Shown in pieces: positions 33,723 through 43,003 of a stretch of DNA of 64,000 nucleotides. The stretch is from NCBI GenBank assembly GCA_016720425.1, contig JADKKQ010000001.1, forward strand, positions 372,001-436,000, given 5' to 3'. Position numbers and translations under genes: made by a program. This DNA comes from Betaproteobacteria bacterium. GTDB lineage: Bacteria > Pseudomonadota > Gammaproteobacteria > Burkholderiales > Casimicrobiaceae. The notes under the pieces were generated by a model. That model was not told the DNA's origin. It saw only the letters and a program-made list of their open reading frames with translations, and did no database searches. The first letter of the stretch is position 1; every line of letters starts with the position of its first letter.

Positions 33723-34361
33723 TCACGCGCCCGGCACGACCGGCGGACGGCCGTGCCACATGCCGGTGATCGTGGCGGTGATTCCGGGCAGCCGGCCGTG
33801 GAAGAAGTGACCGCAACCCGGAAAGACGACGACCGGCAGCGCCTGCGGCCGTGCCCAGGCGAACACGTCGGCCAGCGGCACGACCTCGTCCTCCTCGCCG
33901 TGGATGACGATGGTGTCGGCCGGAACGGCGCCGACGGCGAAGCGCCCGACCGCCGGCCCGACCAGCACCAGCCGCTGCACCGCGAGGCGCTGCGCGAGGC
34001 GACACTGGACGAAGCAGCCGAAGGAAAACCCGGCCAGCACGATGGGCAGCGCCTGCCCGAATCGCGCCCGCGCATGATCGAGCGCGGCGTGCGCGTCGTC
34101 GGTCTCGCCGATGCCTTCGTCGAAGGCGCCTTCGCTCGCGCCCACGCCGCGGAAGTTGAAGCGGACGCTGGCGTAGCCCAGCGCGTGAAAGCTGCGGGCC
34201 AGCGTCTGCGCGACCTTGTTGTCGAGCGTGCCGCCCTGGACCGGGTTGGGGTGGGCGACCAGGGCGATGCCGCAGGGCGTCTGCGCCGGCGGATTGATTG
34301 CGAGCTCGAGCGCCCCGGCAGGCCCCGCGATGGTGAAGCGCTCGGTGGTCCTCGGCGTCAA
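33723..34361 (-). CDS. alpha/beta hydrolase (YbaC/UPF0227-like family)
   Basis: This 212-residue protein has an alpha/beta hydrolase fold: IALVAHPNPVQGGTLDNKVAQTLAR (oxyanion HPNP block), VRFNFRGVGASEG, nucleophile elbow VLAGFSFGCFV (G-x-S-x-G), DTIVIHGEEDEVVPLADVF and FPGCGHFFHGRL for the catalytic Asp and His. It belongs to a widespread family of small uncharacterised esterase-like proteins and has no signal peptide. TTG 34361 is the apparent start; it overlaps the stop of the ferredoxin gene (TTGA), indicating coupling. Confidence 0.88.
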   Translation of the reverse strand: MTPRTTERFTIAGPAGALELAINPPAQTPCGIALVAHPNPVQGGTLDNKVAQTLARSFHALGYASVRFNFRGVGASEGAFDEGIGETDDAHAALDHARARFGQALPIVLAGFSFGCFVQCRLAQRLAVQRLVLVGPAVGRFAVGAVPADTIVIHGEEDEVVPLADVFAWARPQALPVVVFPGCGHFFHGRLPGITATITGMWHGRPPVVPGA

Positions 34362-34666
34362 ATCCTGAGCCTCTCGACGATCTCGCCGCCGACGACGTGG
34401 CGGTCGACGATCTCGTCGATGTCGGAGCGGTCGACGAAGGTGTACCAGACCGCCTCGGGATAGATCACCAGCACCGGGCCTTCCTCGCAGCGGTCGAGGC
34501 AGCCGGCCCGGTTGACCCGCACCTTGCCCTTGCCCGCGAGGCCGAGCGCCTTGACGCGGTCCTTGGCGTAGGCGTGGAGCTCGGTGGCCGCGTGGTTCGC
34601 GCAGCAGTTCTCGGGCGCTTCGCGCTGGTTGCAGCAGAAGAAGACGTGGCGCTGGTAGTGGCTCAT
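34358..34666 (-). CDS. (2Fe-2S) ferredoxin domain protein
   Basis: The 102-residue protein has a thioredoxin-like [2Fe-2S] ferredoxin fold: HVFFCCNQREAPENCCANHAA at the N-terminus and RAGCLDRCEEGPVLVIYPEAVWY later, providing the four ligand cysteines of the NuoE/shethna-like family. It is probably a cytosolic electron carrier with unknown partners. It is the first gene of the minus-strand pair with the hydrolase, and a TATAAT box lies about 63 bases upstream. Confidence 0.9.
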   Translation of the reverse strand: MSHYQRHVFFCCNQREAPENCCANHAATELHAYAKDRVKALGLAGKGKVRVNRAGCLDRCEEGPVLVIYPEAVWYTFVDRSDIDEIVDRHVVGGEIVERLRI

Positions 34667-34726
34667 CGGGAACGGTTCGGGCGGGCGCGGCGACGGCCGC
34701 GCTACGGTCGCGGGCGAGCGGAACGA

Positions 34727-34786
34727 CGATTATAGCGGACCCCTCCGGCCGGCCCCCGGGGCGGCGCGGTCGCTCCGCTATAATCG
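34727..34786. promoter_or_regulatory. divergent promoter region with 13-bp inverted repeats carrying TATAAT
   Basis: 34727-34739 and 34774-34786 are perfect inverted copies of TCCGCTATAATCG. The left copy gives TATAAT on the minus strand (34729-34734) for the ferredoxin gene; the right gives TATAAT on the plus strand (34779-34784) for msbA. Both are 50-65 bases before the respective start. No -35 motifs were recognised. Confidence 0.55.
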
Positions 34787-34836
34787 GCAGCCTGCGACCG
34801 GTCCGTCGCCGCCCCTCCTTCCGGACTCCCTCGCGC

Positions 34837-36573
<1,737 letters not shown>

Positions 36574-36595
36574 GCAGCAAGCAGACGCGCCGGCG

Positions 36596-37627
36596 ATGAA
36601 GCTGCTGGTCGTCAAGCGCGACAAGATCGGCGACCTGCTGCTCGCCACGCCGCTGTTCGCGCAGCTGCGGCGCGCGCTACCGGACGCCCGCGTCCACGTG
36701 CTCGCCAACGACTACAACGCCTGGGTGGTGGCCGGCAATCCCGACGTCGAGCGGGTCTGGACCTATCCGCGGACCCGGCACGCCGGGCGGCTGCGCGTCG
36801 GCGCGGCGCTGGCGCAGGCGGCGCAGCTGTTCGCGCTGCGGCGGGAGCGCTTCGACGTCGCCATCGCGGCCGGCGGCGAGGAGTCGCCGCGCGCGGTTCG
36901 GCGTGCGCTGGCGGCGCGCGCGGCGCGGACCATCGCCTATGCCGCCGACCCGGCGCGCTACGGTCGCGGGCTCACCGATGCCCAGGTGCCGCCGGCCACC
37001 GGCCACGAAGTCGGGCGGGTGCTGGCGCAACTGGCGCCGCTGGGCGTGGACGTCCCCGCCGATTGGCCGCTGCCGCGCTTCGCGGTGCCCGCCGCCTGGC
37101 GTGCGGCGGCCGCGACCTGGCTCGGCGGCGCGGGCTTCCTGCCCGCGCGCTTCGTGGTGATCGGCCTCGGCGCGCGCGAAGAGGAGAAGCGGCCGTCGAA
37201 CGCGCAGGTCCTGCGCTGGGCCGAGCGCCTGCACCGCGACTGGGGGCTCGCCACCGCGCTGCAGTACACGCCCGGCGGCGCGGCGAACCCCGAGTACCCG
37301 GGGAGCGAGGCGCAGGCGCGCTCGCTCGCCGCCGCCGCGCCGGCGTGGATCAGGCTGCTGCCGACCGAGCTGCCGGTGGTCGTCGGGGTGATCGCCGCCG
37401 CGCGCACCAGCGTGCTGCCCGACGGCGGCCTGATGCACCTCGCCGCGGTCGCGGCGGGGGGCGTCGTCGGCCTGTTCGCGCGTCCGGGACCGCTCGCCGC
37501 GCCGGAGCGCTGGGGGCCGGTCGGCCCGCGCGCCGGCGTGCTGGTCGCGCCGCGGGCCGTCGCGGAGCTGGACGACGATGCGGTGTTCGCGGCGCTGCTG
37601 CCGCGGCTCGCCGCCGCGGGTGCTTAG
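36596..37627 (+). CDS. GT9 glycosyltransferase (ADP-heptose:LPS heptosyltransferase-like)
   Basis: The 343 residues have the GT9 layout: MKLLVVKRDKIGDLLLATPLFAQLRR at the N-terminus, VFVLANDYN-like VHVLANDYNAWVV, and the sugar-nucleotide-binding C-terminal half with VVIGLGAREEEKRPSNAQ, LPTELPVVVGVIAAARTSVLPDGGLMHLAAVAAGGVVGLF. The usual D-[ST]-G[PL]-H is here PDGGLMHLA. It likely adds heptose or a related sugar to the LPS core in the cytosol. ATG 36596 follows msbA by 22 bases. Its TAG stop (37625-37627) overlaps the left end of a MITE-like element. Confidence 0.85.
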   Translation: MKLLVVKRDKIGDLLLATPLFAQLRRALPDARVHVLANDYNAWVVAGNPDVERVWTYPRTRHAGRLRVGAALAQAAQLFALRRERFDVAIAAGGEESPRAVRRALAARAARTIAYAADPARYGRGLTDAQVPPATGHEVGRVLAQLAPLGVDVPADWPLPRFAVPAAWRAAAATWLGGAGFLPARFVVIGLGAREEEKRPSNAQVLRWAERLHRDWGLATALQYTPGGAANPEYPGSEAQARSLAAAAPAWIRLLPTELPVVVGVIAAARTSVLPDGGLMHLAAVAAGGVVGLFARPGPLAAPERWGPVGPRAGVLVAPRAVAELDDDAVFAALLPRLAAAGA

Positions 37628-37773
37628 TACACCGATTCGCAAGTACGCGCACGTGATGAAATCGATGCGTTGCGGGTCAGGCGGGGCGCACCCAGCCCCC
37701 TGGTATCGGGTTTGCAACGGCGCGCCGCGGGCGGGGGGGGGGGTTCAGTGTGCGTATTTGCGAACCGGGGTAC
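37627..37773. mobile_element. 147-bp MITE-like element with 26-bp terminal inverted repeats
   Basis: The termini 37627-37652 (starting GTACACCGATTCGCAAGTAC) and 37748-37773 (ending GCGAACCGGGGTAC) are inverted copies identical at 22 of 26 positions. The interior is non-coding and contains an 11-G run (37733-37743). The left end supplies the last base of the preceding stop codon. No transposase is in the window and no clear target duplication was found. Confidence 0.55.
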
Positions 37774-37819
37774 CTAGCGCGCGGGTCGGCCGGGCGCGTG
37801 AACGCGGCGGCCGCTGCCG

Positions 37820-39055
37820 TCACTTCGCCTTCGGGCGCCGGCGCTGCACGGTCTTCCACCGCCGATGCACCCAGTACCACTGCTCGGGATGGCGCAGCAC
37901 CAGTGCCTCGAGCTGGGCGTTGTAGGCGCGGGTGGCGATGCGGATCGCCTCGCCGGTGTTCTCGTGCTCGACCGGCGGCAGCGCGTCCTCGAAGCGCAGC
38001 ACGTGCCGGCCGTCGGGCTCGCGCCAGCTCGTCGCCGGCAGCACCGGCGCGCCGGTGGCGAGCGCGATGATGGCCAGGCTCCGGAACGTCCACGCCGGGT
38101 GCCCGAAGAACTCGCTCTCGATGCCGTCCGGGGGGTGTGCGTGCTGGTCGAACGGGAACACGATGGCGTCGCCCTGCGCGAGCCGGTCCAGCACGGCGTC
38201 GAGCGAGCCGCGCTTGGTGAAGACGCCGAAGCCGGCCTGGTTGAAGCGCCGGGTCACGAGGCGATCGAGCCACTGCGGCTTGATTTCGCGGCGCACGAAG
38301 TGGAAGCGGCCCTGCACTTCGGGGTAGTTGCCGATGCCGGCGATGGTCGCGACTTCCCAGTTGCCGAAGTGACCGGTGAGGATCAGGATGCCCTTGCCCT
38401 GCGCCTGCGCGGCGACGAAGGCGTCGATGTTCTCGACCCGCACCAGCGCCCGCTTGGCGGCGGCCGACAGCCAGCGGAAGCGGATGAACTCGCCGAGCAG
38501 GCGCCACAGGTGGGCGTAATGCGCCTGCGCGAGCGCCTTGATCGACGCGGCGTCGAGCACGTCGCCGAAGACCCGCTGCAGGTTGGCGACGATCACGTCG
38601 CGGCGCAGTGGCAGCAGGCGGTAGAGCAGGCGCCCGGCGAGCGGCACCGCGATGACGGCGTCTTCCGGCACCGTCATCGCCGACGCCGTGTGCCGGTCGT
38701 GGGTCAGCGACAGCGCGATGTCGGCGATCCGGTGCCGGTCCAGCGCCTTCCTGGCCGCGGCGTTGTACGCCAGCCGCGGCGCGCCGTAGTTGTCGCGGAC
38801 GACCGAGAAATCGGCGGCCTCGAGGCTGCCCAGCGCGGTCTCGCGCGGAAACAGCTTGAGGCAGGCTTCCTTGGCGGCGAAGCGCGCGGCGAGGCTCGCG
38901 GCCCGGCCGGGCCCGGCACCGGCGTCGGCGAGTTCCTGCGCCGAGAAGAGCCTGGTCAGGTCGTCGGCCGGCGTCGCGTCGAGCAGGCGCTCGATGCGCG
39001 CGATCTCGACGTTGTCGATGCCGCAGCGTCGGGATCCCGCGGCGGTCGGCGTCAT
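37820..39055 (-). CDS. fusion: AcpS-type phosphopantetheinyl transferase + LpxL-type lysophospholipid acyltransferase
   Basis: The 411-residue protein has two recognisable enzymes. Residues about 10-130 match AcpS-like PPTases: CGIDNVEIARIERLL (Asp14), RFAAKEACLKLFPRE (Lys62-Glu63), FSVVRDNYGAPRLAYN and LSLTHDRHTASAMTV. Residues about 140-411 match LpxL/HtrB-type LPLATs: VIVANLQRVFGD, the H-x4-E site ILTGHFGNWEVATIAG (His229, Glu234), FHFVRREIKPQWLDRL, VFPFDQHAHPPDGIESEFFG, VLPATSWREPDG and EQWYWVHRRWK. The frame is continuous, with no stop or restart between the parts. It is last in the operon, six bases after the CLF-like gene. Inference: it arms the operon ACP and transfers its acyl chain to a lipid or glycan. 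Confidence 0.87.
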   Translation of the reverse strand: MTPTAAGSRRCGIDNVEIARIERLLDATPADDLTRLFSAQELADAGAGPGRAASLAARFAAKEACLKLFPRETALGSLEAADFSVVRDNYGAPRLAYNAAARKALDRHRIADIALSLTHDRHTASAMTVPEDAVIAVPLAGRLLYRLLPLRRDVIVANLQRVFGDVLDAASIKALAQAHYAHLWRLLGEFIRFRWLSAAAKRALVRVENIDAFVAAQAQGKGILILTGHFGNWEVATIAGIGNYPEVQGRFHFVRREIKPQWLDRLVTRRFNQAGFGVFTKRGSLDAVLDRLAQGDAIVFPFDQHAHPPDGIESEFFGHPAWTFRSLAIIALATGAPVLPATSWREPDGRHVLRFEDALPPVEHENTGEAIRIATRAYNAQLEALVLRHPEQWYWVHRRWKTVQRRRPKAK

Positions 39056-39061
39056 CGGCGG

Positions 39062-40336
39062 TCAGCCGGCGCGCACGACCAGCGCGGCGTCGGTCGCGGC
39101 GAATCCGCGATTGACGATCAGCGCGACGTTGCTGCGCGCCGGCACGGTGGCGCGCGACACCGGCAGCGGGGCGCAGTCCGGATCGAGCGCCGCCAGCGTC
39201 GCCAGTCCCGGCACCTCGCCGCGGGCGAGCGCCTCGAGCGCCAGCACCGTGTCGATCGTTCCGGCGGCGGCGATCAGGTGGCCGAACGCCCACTTGAACG
39301 CGGTCACCGGCGGCATCGCCGCGCCGAAGACGCGCCGCAGCGCCGCCGCTTCCGAGCTGTCGGACAGCCGCGTGCCGTTGCCGTGGGCGACGATCATGCC
39401 GACGTCGGCCGCGGCGATGCCCGCGTCGGCCAGCGCCAGTTCGATCGCTCGGGCGACGCCGTCGCCGTCGTCGCGGATGCCGAGCAGGCCGAGGGCTTCG
39501 CCGGCGACGCCGCCGCCGAGGATCTCGCCCAGCACCGGCGCGCCGCGCGCGGCGGCGGCGGCGGCGGTTTCGAGCACCAGCGCCGCGGCACCTTCGCCGA
39601 ACAGGCTGCCGTCGTGGCGGACGTCGAAGGGCCGCAGCGCCTCGGCGGCCAGCAGGCCGACGCGCTGGTAGTAGAGCTGCATCTGCGGCTCGATCGGCGC
39701 GTCGTGGCCGACCGCGACGGCGCGATCCGCCTCGCCGTGGCGCAGCCCCTCCATCGCCTCGATGATCGCCAGCACGCCGCCGGCGCTGTGGTTGGTGACG
39801 CAGGCGTTGGGGCCCTTGAGGCCGTGCTGGATGCCGATGTGGCCGAGCACGTTGTTGGGCAGCGTGCGCAGCAGCCACATCGGATTGACGGCGTTGCCGA
39901 GCTCGCGCCCGAACGCCGGCAGCGTGCCCTGCGCCTCGGTCATCAGCGGGAAGAAGTCGTACTGGTTCTGGTAGTTGCCGCCGCCCGAACCGACGTAGAC
40001 GCCGCAGCGGTCGCTGTAGACGGCAGCCGCCGCCTCGTCGAGGGTCGTCCGGTGCGCGATCAGTCCCGAGGTCTCGATCGCGCGCGCGGCGGCGTAGAGC
40101 CCCAGCAGGTCGGTGCGCCGGATGAGCTTGTGCAGCTTGCGGTCGTCGACCAGAGCGCGGGGGTTGAAGTCGGCGATCTCGCCGGCGACGGTCACCGGCC
40201 AGCCGGTGGTGTCCCACTGGCCGATCGGGCCGATCGCGGTCTCGCCGCGAAGGAGGTGCTCGTAGATGGCGGCCGGCTGCATGCCGGAGGCGCAGACGGC
40301 GCCGGTGCCGGTGACGACGATCTTGGGATGGGCCAC
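39062..40336 (-). CDS. ketosynthase-like chain-length-factor protein (active Cys replaced by Ser)
   Basis: The 424-residue protein has the full beta-ketoacyl synthase fold: IVVTGTGAVCASGM, GVYVGSGGGNYQNQYDFFPL, SLFGEGAAALVLE, and both catalytic His regions (IVAHGNGTRLSDS and WAFGHLIAAAGTIDT). At the nucleophile elbow GPNACVTNHSAGG, Ser184 occupies the position of the usual Cys. That suggests a partner subunit (KS-beta/CLF role) for the adjacent intact ketosynthase, not an independent condensing enzyme. GTG 40336 is preceded by GAGG. It could alternatively decarboxylate or act as an acyltransferase with Ser as nucleophile. Confidence 0.83.
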   Translation of the reverse strand: MAHPKIVVTGTGAVCASGMQPAAIYEHLLRGETAIGPIGQWDTTGWPVTVAGEIADFNPRALVDDRKLHKLIRRTDLLGLYAAARAIETSGLIAHRTTLDEAAAAVYSDRCGVYVGSGGGNYQNQYDFFPLMTEAQGTLPAFGRELGNAVNPMWLLRTLPNNVLGHIGIQHGLKGPNACVTNHSAGGVLAIIEAMEGLRHGEADRAVAVGHDAPIEPQMQLYYQRVGLLAAEALRPFDVRHDGSLFGEGAAALVLETAAAAAARGAPVLGEILGGGVAGEALGLLGIRDDGDGVARAIELALADAGIAAADVGMIVAHGNGTRLSDSSEAAALRRVFGAAMPPVTAFKWAFGHLIAAAGTIDTVLALEALARGEVPGLATLAALDPDCAPLPVSRATVPARSNVALIVNRGFAATDAALVVRAG

Positions 40337-40356
40337 GGGATCCTCGCAGGTCGGTG

Positions 40357-41685
40357 TCAGGCGGGGACGGCCGCGGATCCGCCGTCGACCTCTTCGGGAT
40401 GGCGCAGCACGACGCAGCTGTTGGAGCCGCCGAAACCGAAGGAATTCGACATCGCCATGCGCACCCGCTGGCGGCGCGGGGCGCCGATGACGAGGTTGAG
40501 CGCGCAGTCCGGATCGGGCGTGCGGTAGTTGGCGTTGACGGGCATCTCGCTGTGCGCTATCGCCAGCGCGCAGGCGGCGACCTCGACCGCGCCGGCGGCC
40601 GCGATCAGGTGCCCCATCGTGCTCTTGGTCGAGCTCACGCCGACGCGGCCGACGTCGCCGCCGAACACCGCGTGCGTCGCCGCGCTCTCGCTCTTGTCGT
40701 TCATCGGCGTCGACGTGCCGTGCGCGTTCAGGTAGTCGATGTCGGCGGGGGTGGCGCCGGCGTCGGCGAGCGCCGCGCGCATCGCCTGGATCGGGCCGTC
40801 GCCGTCGGGCGGCGAGTCGGTGATCCGGTACGACGACAGCGAGTTGCCGTCGCCGGCGAGCTCGGCGTAGATGCGGGCGCCGCGGCGGCGCGCCGCCGTC
40901 CACTCCTCCAGCACCAGGAAGCCTGCGCCTTCGCCGAGCAGGAAGCCGTTGCGCGTCGCGTCGAAGGGGCGGCTCGCGCGCTCCGGCGCGTCGTTGTCCG
41001 GCGAGACGGCGGACAGCAGGCAGAACCCGGCCAGCCCGACCGGGCTGATCATCGAGTCGAAGCCGCCCGCCAGCACGCAGTCGACGGCGCCGCGGCGGAT
41101 GAGCTTCAGCGCGGTGCCCAACGCCTGGCCGCCGGAAGCGCAGGCGGTGTGGACCGAGGTCGCGTAGCCGCGGATGCCGTAGCGGCGGGTGAGCAGCGCG
41201 ATGCCGGCGGTCGCCTGGCTGCGGCAGAACACCATCGGGTCGTTGGCCGCCGGGTCGGCGAGCAGCAGGTCGGGGTGCAGCTCGCCGTCGGCGCCGGCGT
41301 GGGCGTGCGTGACCGCGAGGTCGACGTACTCGGAGGTCATCATCCCCGCACCCACCGCGCAGCCCCAGCGCGTGGCGGTCGCCGGCGTCGGGCGCAGCCC
41401 CGCGTCGATGAGCGCCTGCTCGGCGGCGGCCAGCGCGAAGCGATGCGGGCGGGTGGTGAGCTTCAGCAGCTTGCGGTCGCCGGCGGCGGCATCGTCGAAG
41501 CCCTTGACCTCGGCGGCGATGCGGACCGGGAAGCCCGACGCGTCGAAGTTGGTGATCGCCGCGCCGCCGCTGCGGCCGGCGAGCAGCGCGCTCCAGGTCG
41601 ACGCGACGTCGTTGCCGACGGGCGTCACCAGGCCGATGCCGGTGATCGCGACGCGACGCCGGCCAGTCGTGGGGAAGGTCATCAT
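40357..41685 (-). CDS. beta-ketoacyl-ACP synthase (FabF-like)
   Basis: The 442-residue condensing enzyme is intact: VAITGIGLVTPVGND, the nucleophile elbow YATSVHTACASGGQALG (Cys182), FDATRNGFLLGEGAGFLVLEE, His in YLNAHGTSTPMNDKSE and His in KSTMGHLIAAAGAVEVAA, ending SNSFGFGGSNSCVVLR. It should elongate acyl chains with malonyl-ACP, working with the CLF-like protein encoded next. The start overlaps the dehydratase stop (ATGA). A stretch of about 25 residues after residue 115 (HAHAGADGELHPDLLL) differs from housekeeping FabF and suits a pathway-specific enzyme. Confidence 0.9.
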   Translation of the reverse strand: MMTFPTTGRRRVAITGIGLVTPVGNDVASTWSALLAGRSGGAAITNFDASGFPVRIAAEVKGFDDAAAGDRKLLKLTTRPHRFALAAAEQALIDAGLRPTPATATRWGCAVGAGMMTSEYVDLAVTHAHAGADGELHPDLLLADPAANDPMVFCRSQATAGIALLTRRYGIRGYATSVHTACASGGQALGTALKLIRRGAVDCVLAGGFDSMISPVGLAGFCLLSAVSPDNDAPERASRPFDATRNGFLLGEGAGFLVLEEWTAARRRGARIYAELAGDGNSLSSYRITDSPPDGDGPIQAMRAALADAGATPADIDYLNAHGTSTPMNDKSESAATHAVFGGDVGRVGVSSTKSTMGHLIAAAGAVEVAACALAIAHSEMPVNANYRTPDPDCALNLVIGAPRRQRVRMAMSNSFGFGGSNSCVVLRHPEEVDGGSAAVPA

Positions 41686-42536
41686 GGTCTGTCTCCGGCG
41701 GCGATCTCGACGCGCGCGGTGGCGACGCTCCTGCCCTCGGCACGGGCGGCGAGCGCGATGATGGCGGAATCGTCGTCGCGGCCCTGCAGCTCGGCGGCGA
41801 GTTCGAGGCGCGCGCCCGGCGGCGTGAACGAGCGCACCTTGACCCGTGTCATCCGCAGCACGCGCGGCGGTGCGCCCGGCGGCCAGTCGGGCAGCTCGGC
41901 GGCGAGTTCTTGCGCCAGCGCGATCTGCGCGTCGAGCAGCAGCGTCGCCGGGAACACCGGGCGGCGCGGAAAGTGATCGGCGAAGAACGGCGCCGTCGCC
42001 GGCACGTCGAGGACGGCGCTGCGGGAGCTCGCCGCGACGCACGCGCCGGGCGTCGCAACCCAGGGCGGGATGCCGCCGAAGCGCCCCGGCACGGCGCCCG
42101 CGCCGCGAATCAGCGCGAGCCGGGCGGCGAGCGCCTCGGGGGCGTCGAACTCGGCGACCGGCAGCAGCGGCCCGAAGCAGTCGACGAGCTCGATCACGCG
42201 CCGGCCGTCGACCTCCGCCCAGCCGGCGTAGGACACCGCCTCGTCGTCGCAGCTCTCGATGTCGGCGGCGAGTTCGAGCGTGCTGCCGGGGGCGACCGGC
42301 GCCAGGAAGCGCGTCTCGCCGGCCAGCGCGGCGACCGGGCGGCCGCGAAATCCGACCGCGTCCATCGACACCCACGCCGCCAGCTGGCCCACGGCCTCGG
42401 CGACCAGGCAGGCCGGGAACGCCGCGATGCCCGCCGGCACCGCGTAGCGGCCGCGGGCCCGCTGTCCGGGAACGAACTCGGTGATCCGGTCGACGAACGA
42501 GAACGCCGCGAAGTGGAAATCGGGGTCAGACCCCAT
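41682..42536 (-). CDS. two-domain hotdog-fold 3-hydroxyacyl-ACP dehydratase-like protein
   Basis: The 284 residues read as two FabZ/FabA-like hotdogs. Domain 1 (about 1-135): FSFVDRITEFVPGQRARGRYAVP, FPACLVAEAVGQLAAWVSM, FLAPVAPGSTLELAADI. Domain 2 (about 150-284): APFFADHFPRRPVFPATLLLDAQIALAQ, TRVKVRSFTPPGARLELAAEL. FabZ needs a His (GHFP) and a Glu on the long helix (LxxEAxAQ). Domain 1 keeps the Glu (AEAVGQ) but lacks the His, while domain 2 keeps the His (DHFP) and has Asp in place of Glu. The start at 42536 overlaps a GGGGTCAGACCCC palindrome, so the first residues (MGSDPD) are uncertain. Confidence 0.8.
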   Translation of the reverse strand: MGSDPDFHFAAFSFVDRITEFVPGQRARGRYAVPAGIAAFPACLVAEAVGQLAAWVSMDAVGFRGRPVAALAGETRFLAPVAPGSTLELAADIESCDDEAVSYAGWAEVDGRRVIELVDCFGPLLPVAEFDAPEALAARLALIRGAGAVPGRFGGIPPWVATPGACVAASSRSAVLDVPATAPFFADHFPRRPVFPATLLLDAQIALAQELAAELPDWPPGAPPRVLRMTRVKVRSFTPPGARLELAAELQGRDDDSAIIALAARAEGRSVATARVEIAAGDRP

Positions 42537-42572
42537 GGGCGGACCCCATCGGCGCGTGCCGCGGTGACGGCG

Positions 42573-42998
42573 TCAACCCGCAGCCTTGGCTTCGCGCTGC
42601 GCGCTGATGACGAGCTTGCAGAAGGTCTCGGGCGTGAACAGCCGCGGGATCTCCTTGACCTTCATCGGCGTCTTGAAGCGTTCCGCGGGAACCTCGGCCA
42701 GGTAGGCGCGCAGCTGCGCCATGCCGGCGTCGGTGATCACGCCGTTCTGCTCGAACTCGGCCTCGGTCAGCGTGCCGCGCGCGTTCTCGACGATCTTGCC
42801 GCGCGGGATCTTGACCTTGAACGAGCGCTCGAGCCGGAACACCATGTCGAGGAAGTCGATCGACTCGGCGCCGAGATCCTCGATCAGCGACACGTCGGGC
42901 TTGACCTCGGCCAGGTCGCATCCCAGCGCGTCCGCCACCATGTCGGCGACGGTAGGGAACACTGCGTTGATTTCGTCTTGGGTGATTGCCGTCGTCAT
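42573..42998 (-). CDS. acyl carrier protein with a 60-residue C-terminal extension
   Basis: The 141-residue protein has a normal ACP domain (about 8-85) with the phosphopantetheine site SLIEDLGAESIDFLDMVFRLE (Ser46), followed by KIPRGKIVENARGTLTEAEFE. The remaining part (EVPAERFKTPMKVKEIPRLFTPETFCKLV) is longer than in housekeeping AcpP (about 78 residues). The extension may dock partner enzymes of this operon. GGAGTAAC precedes the ATG; the gene starts five bases after the fabG stop. Confidence 0.9.
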   Translation of the reverse strand: MTTAITQDEINAVFPTVADMVADALGCDLAEVKPDVSLIEDLGAESIDFLDMVFRLERSFKVKIPRGKIVENARGTLTEAEFEQNGVITDAGMAQLRAYLAEVPAERFKTPMKVKEIPRLFTPETFCKLVISAQREAKAAG

Positions 42999-43003
42999 GC
43001 GCG

